This document shows positions 57,563 to 64,000 of a stretch of DNA of 64,000 bases, in pieces. Every line of letters begins with the position of its first letter. The stretch's first letter is position 1. Both the position numbers and the translations under genes were made by a program. Below the pieces are notes generated by a model. That model searched no databases. It worked only from the letters and a program-made list of their open reading frames with translations, and was not told the origin of the DNA. Where the stretch lies: positions 3,534,001-3,598,000 of the forward strand of contig NC_085885.1 in the NCBI RefSeq assembly GCF_035222275.1. The letters run 5' to 3'. This stretch comes from Podospora bellae-mahoneyi. Lineage: Eukaryota > Ascomycota > Sordariomycetes > Sordariales > Podosporaceae.

Positions 57563-58323
57563 GCAACCCGAATTTGAAAGTTGATGCGAAATTTGCGTGA
57601 TTGAGTTGTTTTAAGGTTTGTTGGTTCAACTGTTCACCTCATACCATTCGATTGTTGGCTGACCAATCAGCGCAGCGTTTCTCTGTTTGGGCATTCAGCA
57701 CAGTGCGGCATCTTTTGACCGACCTTCAGTGCAAATGTGGCGGGATGGTGTCGATAACTGAGCCTAATTGTGATAAATCTAAAGTAGGACACTTCCAAGA
57801 TAAGTAGTGGCCTATCTTTGTGAATACTGCTGGTATGGGTATTCAGTAACTTGCCTGATGTTCTGTTGAAGGTGGTAATGGGTAGCCCATACAGTGTCTG
57901 ATCATCCAGGAAGCACTCAGCTCAACGTTCTAAGCGCGCGTTGTCAAGCACGACCCATGACATTGGTACTGTTGGTGACAGCTTGTTTGAGAACATATCG
58001 GTTGGTTCAAGCGTGTTATTCAACTGGTTCAGAATGGGTCTGATTCGGGGCATATTTTCTGTCGTCAATACTATCGCGGAAGTGTCCAAGATTTGGACCA
58101 TGGCCCTGTAGATTATTTCATGTGGCTGGATCAATGTCTATTTTGAGCTCAGGATGAAATGGTTGGTGATGAAGACCTGGAAGTAAGAATCGTATAAGAC
58201 AACGGGGTCTTGTAGCTTTTACTCACCTCAGATGATGTGGCTTCCCCAACCGAAGGGCATTGTCCGTACCAACATTTGTTTTTTCCTGGCATTATTATCT
58301 TCCACGTCGGTCAAGTCCATACA
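57563..58323. other. Intergenic, no gene seen
   Basis: Divergent gap between the phosphoesterase remnant and the nucleotidyltransferase-like gene. No natural frame. Confidence 0.4.
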
Positions 58324-59090
58324 ATGGGCTGTGGCGGTAGCAAGCCTGCCAAAAGAAGGGCTGCCAACCCGGGGGCGGAATCCAGATTGGCGCACCACAA
58401 GATGTGACTATTCACATTCCTCGAAACCGACTAGACGCTCATGGCGTTCCAGTTAGACCTGAGACAAGAGATATCAACGCCAACGTCTTGAAGCAGGCCC
58501 TCGAACGCGTCTCCCACTACATTGCGAGTCGGGGACACCACATCAGTGTCATCGCTGTTGGCGGAGCTGTCAACACACTCTACCTTCGCTTGCGACAAAT
58601 GACCCACGACGTCGATATCTTCGGTTCCGACTTCAGCAACAGCGCCCGCCACCTCGTCGACGAAGCAATGCATGACGCACAAAGAGCTATACCAGGCCTG
58701 GGAACAGACTGGCTCAACACTGAAACTCAGATGTGGATGTCTGGTCGACTGCACGCAGAGATCACACAGGCTGCAAGAGCTCAAAACGTGATTGTCTTTC
58801 AGGGGAGGGATAGGGGTTTGACGATCTTGGCAGCTCCATGGGCATATGCATCTTCTGCAAAGATCAATCGCATCCTGACGGGAGGCAGCCAGGCACGACC
58901 GTATGACCTCCAGGATGCTGTCACGTATATCCATCGGTACATTCAGGCGCATGGCAACAAACCTGTGCCGGTCAGGGTTGCGCTGGGATGGGAAAGACAG
59001 TATCATCATGAGATGACCGAGGATGTGTTGCGCAATCAGGTGAACCCAGCATATCGAAGACAGTATGGTGGTAAGAATGCGTTTGCCTGA
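58324..59090 (+). CDS. Nucleotidyltransferase-fold protein with a lipidation-type N-terminus
   Basis: The main frame (58390-59090) has no usable ATG near its start; the first is well inside the domain. Just upstream, ATG at 58324 opens MGCGGSKPAKRRAANPG in a frame offset by one base, and the frames meet in a G5 run at about 58370. One more G would give a continuous protein of about 255 residues, so an indel or assembly error there is likely. The domain shows the nucleotidyltransferase pattern VGGAVNTLYLRLR...THDVDIFGSDF (GG and DxD). MGC at the N-terminus with Ser at position 6 suits N-myristoylation plus palmitoylation, so membrane attachment is expected. The substrate is unknown. Confidence 0.6.
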
Positions 59091-59673
59091 GGCCTTTCTT
59101 GTTACTTTCCATATGTCAATAGAACTCGAGTACATGTTTATGTGAATGGAGTTCTGGGCTTGATAATTCGGAATTGAATTGATGGTTGGACTTTGCAAAG
59201 AACTGCCCTGGCGACTGAATTGTGATAAAAGGAGCTCAGCAGTGAGTGATCAATGAATGACCCAAGCATGTTGCAGAGGACTGCTGAACTGCGCTCATGA
59301 CCCTTTCGCGCTCTCAGCCCTAAGGTAGGTACATGTCATGCTTGGTAGCTCCAGTGATTACTTGGTGAAAACCCCTACGGCTTATGCGGCTCGTTGGTTG
59401 CAGCATCAAGGGCGCACACCTGGCACGGCGCCTAATTTCCAGGTTCCAGTCTGGGGTACCTTTTCCCCCTACTGTCTGTCACCAACTGCCTAAAACGCAG
59501 ACCTTCACACGCAACCCAACACCCACCACAGGCATAAAAGCAGGGCCATCGTGATTCACCCTTGCCCACAACCTTCAAAACCCAACACCCGTAACGCTTA
59601 AATCGGCCCATTTGCCGGTTTCTAAAACGCTCACCACCAAAACTCGACTTAACATGTATCCCATTCCGCAAAC
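59091..59673. other. Intergenic, no gene seen
   Basis: Between two plus-strand genes. Contains aaggtaggtacatg near 59322, another of the recurrent tagg-type motifs. No gene. Confidence 0.4.
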
Positions 59674-60423
59674 ATGGCATCTCCCGATGGCAACAGAGCC
59701 AAAAGATTATGGGTCATAGCTCGGGACACACTACGGAGCATACGCACTTTTCAGTTCTCGGCCGCCGACCGCTTTGAAGGGGAGGAATATGTTGCTCAAG
59801 ACTCCGACTTTCCAACCTTTCCACCTCCGCCTCCCCGACAGATCCTGCAATCTCCTTCCATCTACCGCGACCAAATCCGCCAGCGCAAGTTTGCCTGCCC
59901 CCGCGGTGTCTTTGAGGACTCGCCCCTCTACGCGCTATACCGACTCTATGAATTCTTCCTCTTAGACGACCAAATAGCCTACGGCAATGAGCTCGAAGCA
60001 TTTTGGCGAAAGTCGGATCCTTCCTGGACTGTCTCCAAGATCACAGACCCCAAAGTCGCCGATCCAGGATTTGACTCACCGGGTTTAACAGATCTTGAAC
60101 GCCATGAACATTACGCCTTTTTGGCAGGGTGCGCCTACATGGTGGTCAAGTCGTTCAACACGCGTGTCAAGTTGGGGCTTAGCCGGCAGATGAGGTCACT
60201 CATGACCCCTGACGAGGTGGAAGCAGCTCAAAACGTGCCAATGGAAGAGAGAAGTTGGGAGAGTGTGCCAGAGTGGGCTGAGAATGTCCCGGCGTTGCCC
60301 GATGTGTTGGTTGTTCCTGCGAATGATGGAGAAGTGCTCACTGGGCCGGAGGATAGGAGAGCTCACGAGGACTTTTTGAAGAAGGGGATTTTGTTGTGGA
60401 CGCCGCATATTTATTTTACTTGA
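59674..60423 (+). CDS. Hypothetical fungal protein, 249 residues
   Basis: A single exon with an ATG start. The composition is natural throughout: a basic start (RAKRLWVIARDTLRSIRTF), a short poly-Pro (FPPPPPRQIL), then a helical core with many aromatic residues (YALYRLYEFFLLDDQIAYG, RHEHYAFLAGCAYMVVKSF) and an acidic C-terminal part. There is no signal peptide, no membrane helix and no motif I recognise. It is probably cytosolic. It converges with the acuF-like zinc-finger gene, about 75 bases between stops. Confidence 0.65.
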   Translation: MASPDGNRAKRLWVIARDTLRSIRTFQFSAADRFEGEEYVAQDSDFPTFPPPPPRQILQSPSIYRDQIRQRKFACPRGVFEDSPLYALYRLYEFFLLDDQIAYGNELEAFWRKSDPSWTVSKITDPKVADPGFDSPGLTDLERHEHYAFLAGCAYMVVKSFNTRVKLGLSRQMRSLMTPDEVEAAQNVPMEERSWESVPEWAENVPALPDVLVVPANDGEVLTGPEDRRAHEDFLKKGILLWTPHIYFT

Positions 60424-60498
60424 CCATATGATGTATTCCCTGAGGTTCAACGTCAATAGTTGTATGTTATTCCAGGTGCTCAAGGGTGGCTATCCCTT

Positions 60499-62480
60499 TC
60501 ACCCTTCATCCTCATTTTGATAACCATGACACGACGCCCATCTCCCAGTTTTCCAAACTGATGTCCCCGTGGGAAGGAAGGACGTTTTTTCATCTGCGAG
60601 GGAGGCTACTGGTCTCAAGGCCTGCAAGAGCATCTCAAGAATAAAACCGGTATCTTTGCTGCCTTGTTGCACGCACCTAACCTGGTTCATATCCACTCTC
60701 ATCTCGGCGTTGGCCCTGCGACTCTGACTGTCCTTTCTTGACCCACGGCGTTCACGTGGCAGCTTAGGCTGAAGTTCTGGACGTGTAGACTCCACCTCAC
60801 TGTCGATGCGACTCCCCGTTGCGCCTCTTGATAGGCTCGGTTTGGCTTTGTGAGGGCTGACGGGCGTGAAACCGTCTTGTATAACCATATCTTGACTCCG
60901 TAACTCTTCATTTTCAAGTCTCGATTGTGCATCCACAGGTGAACTTTGAGCATTGGACCGGTGTTGGGCGGGCTGATTTCGCTCTCCATAGTGTGAGGGT
61001 TAGAAAAGCGATGCCTGCTCATTGTGGGTGGGTGGCTCGAGATTACCCCAGACAGCTTTGGTGAGATCCACATAGGACTTAATTTCCTCCTGTGGGAGAA
61101 ATCTGTGCACGGCGACGAAGCTTTCCATCGTATGAAACTCCTCCAGGCCTAGATCGAGTGCTTCAGGATCGACTAGTGAGCGACTGATTTTTGTCCATTT
61201 GTTTTGGCGAGGATCATTAATCTCCTCGCGATCCCACTCAGGAAACAGTTCAGGGAATTGTGCTCTCAGTTTCTTAAGAATTCCTTTCAGTGGCAGTGTC
61301 TTCTTGGCCTCATTCTGGCTAATCGTTGTTGTGGGCTCGTTGAATTTTGGTGTGAACTTCTCTCCTAGCCGACCCCTAGCCTCTCCTTGGCCCTGATTCT
61401 CTTCTTGTCGTCTTTGTATTGGTGACGCTTCATCACCATTCGATGGATCGGAGTTTCCCTCGCTCCGATCATCACTCTTCTTTTGCGGTCTTTGAAGGTT
61501 TATGCCATCTTCGCTATCATCTGAAGGAGTCGACCCATCATCTGGCGAATCCCCATCGCCCCCACCGCCAACCTCATCATCTTCGCCAAATTTAGGCAGT
61601 GCAAAAAGCACCAAATCACGCTGATGACGTGCTAGATGTCGGAAATAGTCCTTAGCTGAGCTGAGCTTCTCCTGGCAAAGCTGGCATGTGCACTTGACCC
61701 CGATAGCTTTGGGCTTCCCGCATTCATCAATGACCTTGTCCATATCTGATTCACTTAGGAACATCATGTGTAGGCCAACAACATGCGTTTTGAACTCGAT
61801 TGTAGAGTCAAAGTGATCCCTGCAGCGGGGACAAGTCCATGTCTTCCAATGCTTGTTTAAAATATGCCGCATCCATTCGTTGCGTGTCTGAAAGTCGATT
61901 GTGGACATTGCGCAATCAGGAGACAAGCACATGTATGGTCTGAGATCGGCCAGCACATGCTTAGTCCATGTTCGGGCGTTTGTGGCCGTTATCATCATGT
62001 AGCACAATGGGCATTCAAACGGCCCATCAGCGGCAGCTTTAGGAATGGCGGGAATTCTCGGCCTATCCCCCGTAAACAACGAGCTACTGTATGTTGTATC
62101 TGTCCGTACTGAGACGGCATCATCCTCATCTAGTACTCTCCGTCGCAATCTTGGTTTCATTTTGTTCTGATTTTTGAGACGATGCGGGATTGATGACGCG
62201 ACGGTACTTTGTGCAGCTTCGTCGTCCTCGCTTCCCCCCTCAAGGCCATAGGCCAGCTTGTGGTGATGAAGCTCTCTGTACTTCAAGTACTGCCGCCGCC
62301 GAGAGATAACCTTGCCCAAGCGTTCTCTGTCAGATTTTTTAGATAACGGAAATAATATCGCGGACATGTGCAATATCGCGCTCTTCGAAAAATGCAGCGT
62401 GGACCCAGTTCTTCTGTCTGAATCTGTCGTGGGGAGCCGGGTTCTGAATGGTCACAGACAACCGAAACAGGCAGTATAGA
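60499..62480 (-). pseudogene. 5'-truncated acuF-like C2H2 zinc-finger protein gene
   Basis: Main exon 61047 to about 62370, then a 63-base intron (GTAATC...TTCTAAC...GGAG) and a last exon 60499-60983. The protein has the fungal acuF-like C2H2 pattern: RLGKVISRRRQYLKYRELHH, FECPLCYMMI, CLSPDCAMS, TCPRCRDHF...HVVGLH and CQLCQEKLSSAKDYFRHLAR then HQ. A preceding segment, LFRLSVTIQNPAPHDRF and ERDIAHVRDI (about 62357-62470), belongs to the same family but is one base out of frame with it. Upstream of 62470 the family resemblance stops at once, where about 100 or more residues are normally expected. So the gene has lost its 5' end and carries one frameshift. Possible regulator or DNA-binding role in the family; here probably not functional. 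Confidence 0.65.
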
Positions 62481-62507
62481 CCGGCTCTGTTTGTTTCACG
62501 ACGTTCG

Positions 62508-63777
62508 GAATACCAACATGAATTGTCCAGACTGAAGAACGGCATCTCAAGCCTTGAAGACTTACTGGAAATGAGTGTCGAACTAGAGCCGACTCGCCAA
62601 CGTCGTTCGCAAGGGAAGGTCTACAAGCTACTGCGCGATGTCTCCGGGAGCATGTACGGAGCTATTCGATCAACAGTCACATGCAAATGCCCTGGGCTTC
62701 ACAATTTTGGGTTGAAGTTGATGAGCCGCCTCATCACTCATCTCCCATAATTCGACGAAGACGAAGAGGTCCTGGGAAGATTCAAGTTCTCTGCTGCTGT
62801 CTCCTCGACATCAACTGGATCTGATACTGGGGGGGTTCACTGGGGCAGCGCCAAAATATGGAATCTCTTGTCGCTGTCATTGTTGTCGCCAGCATCTAAA
62901 AGTCCCCGACATCCCACTGCAACATTGGCAACCGGTGTCAGATTTTCATCGTTGATGACGGCAGACAACCGTCAAAGCCAATCCCGCCAGTCGGCTGTTC
63001 TCGAGGGGATTGATAACCTGTGCCAGAGCATCCGAAAGTCTGGCAAGCAGGCGGCTGGTCAGTGCTGTGGGTGTATTCGTGACCCAGCAATATCAACTGC
63101 CAGGGCTTATCAAGTCTATCCGCTTGGGAACCCAAGCCAAGATGGTGACTGGAATCTAGTTCCCTTACGATCAGTTTTGTCAGGTGAGGTCCCAACAGTT
63201 TCCCCTTTTCTTTATGGAGACAAGCTGTGGTTGGCCTGGACCATCGCCTCGAGCGTTGCCCAACTCGGGGGTACAGATTGGTAGGCCAAGTTCACGATCC
63301 CACGGCGTTCATATCATGGTTACTAATAACAGACTGGAATAAAGGTATTTTCGCCCACCTACCCATAACGACCTGTATTTAGCACATCAGAATGGGGTGA
63401 TACAGTTAAGAGAAGTGTTCCTTGTGAAATCCTTCCCTAATCTAAAGCCGGTTCTTCGGCGACCGCCAAACGCTACCCACCAAACCTTACTGGCTCTCGG
63501 AGTACTTCTTATTGAAGTCATCTTTGGGCAAGTATTATCGAAAGTCAGGCCAAAAGAGGCAGACCTTCAGAGCATCTTGTCCACCTATGAAGCTGTAATG
63601 CAGGTTCTCTCGACCGTCAACACATTGGGAGGACCAAACTAACACAAGGCGGTCAGGAAGTGTATCAAGTACGAAGTCTTTGACGACAGCGGGATGGTAG
63701 GCAATGAGGGACAGAAAGATGTCTTCGTTGGAATACTAAATTTGCTGGAGCAAGATCTGGAGACGGCCATGTGTTAG
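62508..63777 (+). pseudogene. 5'-truncated DUF7580-type gene
   Basis: Reads EYQHELSRLKNGISSLEDLL, VYKLLRDVSGSMYGAIRST, then SVLEGIDNLCQSIRKSGKQA-type sequence, WNLVPLRSVLSGEVP, DKLWLAWTIASSVAQL, LLALGVLLIEVIFGQ and HKAVRKCIKYE, in the order found in the fungal DUF7580 family (partners of HeLo-like and immunity-type proteins). An intron at about 63282-63347 (GTAGGC...TACTAATAAC) is plausible. In-frame TAA stops are seen after ITHLP (62748) and after GGPN (63640), the latter replacing a conserved Tyr. The normal N-terminal 150-200 residues are missing; resemblance begins abruptly near 62508, next to the broken acuF-like gene on the other strand. Confidence 0.65.
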
Positions 63778-64000
63778 GAATACTTACCTAGGTACCTTAC
63801 CTTTGCCGTACCGGTTATTTTGTCCACGACGTGGGTCCTAGGTAGGTAGCCAGTTGATCATGAACGATCTGATTCATCAATTGGATTCCATCCGAACAAG
63901 AACAGCCGCACCAGAACAAGTAGCACATCAATCACGATCGACCGCCCGGCAAAATGCGTTTTAGGATGCCTCTCGGGCCGTCAAGCAAACCGGACAACCG
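63778..64000. other. Window end, no gene seen
   Basis: Contains cctaggtaccttacc and cctaggtaggtagcc near 63788 and 63838, the recurrent tagg/ccta motif. No coding frame. Confidence 0.4.

Noticed and set aside
23435-63777. Transposon or retroelement content as the cause of the damage
   Set aside because: No transposase, reverse transcriptase, integrase, terminal repeats or target duplications were recognised anywhere in the window.

Overview
The window is nuclear DNA of a filamentous ascomycete, most likely a Sordariomycete. The evidence is short GT-AG introns of about 50-130 bases with CTAAC/CTGAC-like branch sites, gene families typical of that group (GH72 glucanosyltransferase, fungal b561 proteins, DUF6594, DUF7580, acuF-like C2H2 proteins, fungal rhodopsin-like 7TM proteins) and the absence of operons. 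Most multi-exon models below were built by hand from reading frames and splice sites. No LTR, LINE or DNA transposon, CRISPR array, rRNA or tRNA was recognised.

Region 1 (about 1-22 kb) looks like conserved core. In order it holds a partial gene cut by the left edge, a peroxisomal crotonase ending in SKL, an RBM25-like splicing factor (RRM plus PWI), mitochondrial ribosomal protein bS21m, the augmin subunit HAUS6, a small CaaX-ending protein, an unresolved multi-exon locus at 11-12.7 kb, a GPI-anchored GH72 wall transglycosylase, a DUF4238 protein, a cytochrome b561-like membrane protein and a small CxxC protein. All the recognised genes here read cleanly once introns are placed.

Region 2 (about 23-64 kb) looks accessory. 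Intact genes (cytochrome P450, rhodopsin-like membrane protein, secreted alpha/beta hydrolase, pectate lyase, a 10-cysteine secreted protein, a BBE-type flavin oxidase, a two-finger C2H2 factor, several small orphans) alternate with damaged ones (ankyrin/TM protein, APH-type kinase, DUF6594 protein, flavin monooxygenase, 5'-truncated epimerase, calcineurin-type phosphoesterase, acuF-like zinc-finger protein, DUF7580 protein). P450, monooxygenase, epimerase, BBE oxidase, hydrolase and a C2H2 factor together resemble the tailoring part of a secondary-metabolite neighbourhood, but no backbone synthase is visible. Pectate lyase plus the Cys-rich secreted protein point to life on plant material.

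The least expected items are genes that only appear after splicing by eye: the Cys-rich secreted protein (45.9-46.3 kb), the zinc-finger exon of the factor at 50.1-51.1 kb, an 85-residue Ser/Gly-rich protein (53.9-54.3 kb), a 134-residue orphan (38.4-38.8 kb), and a head-to-head junction of two truncated genes near 62.5 kb. Some frameshifts sit in homopolymers and could be assembly errors, so pseudogene calls are graded accordingly.
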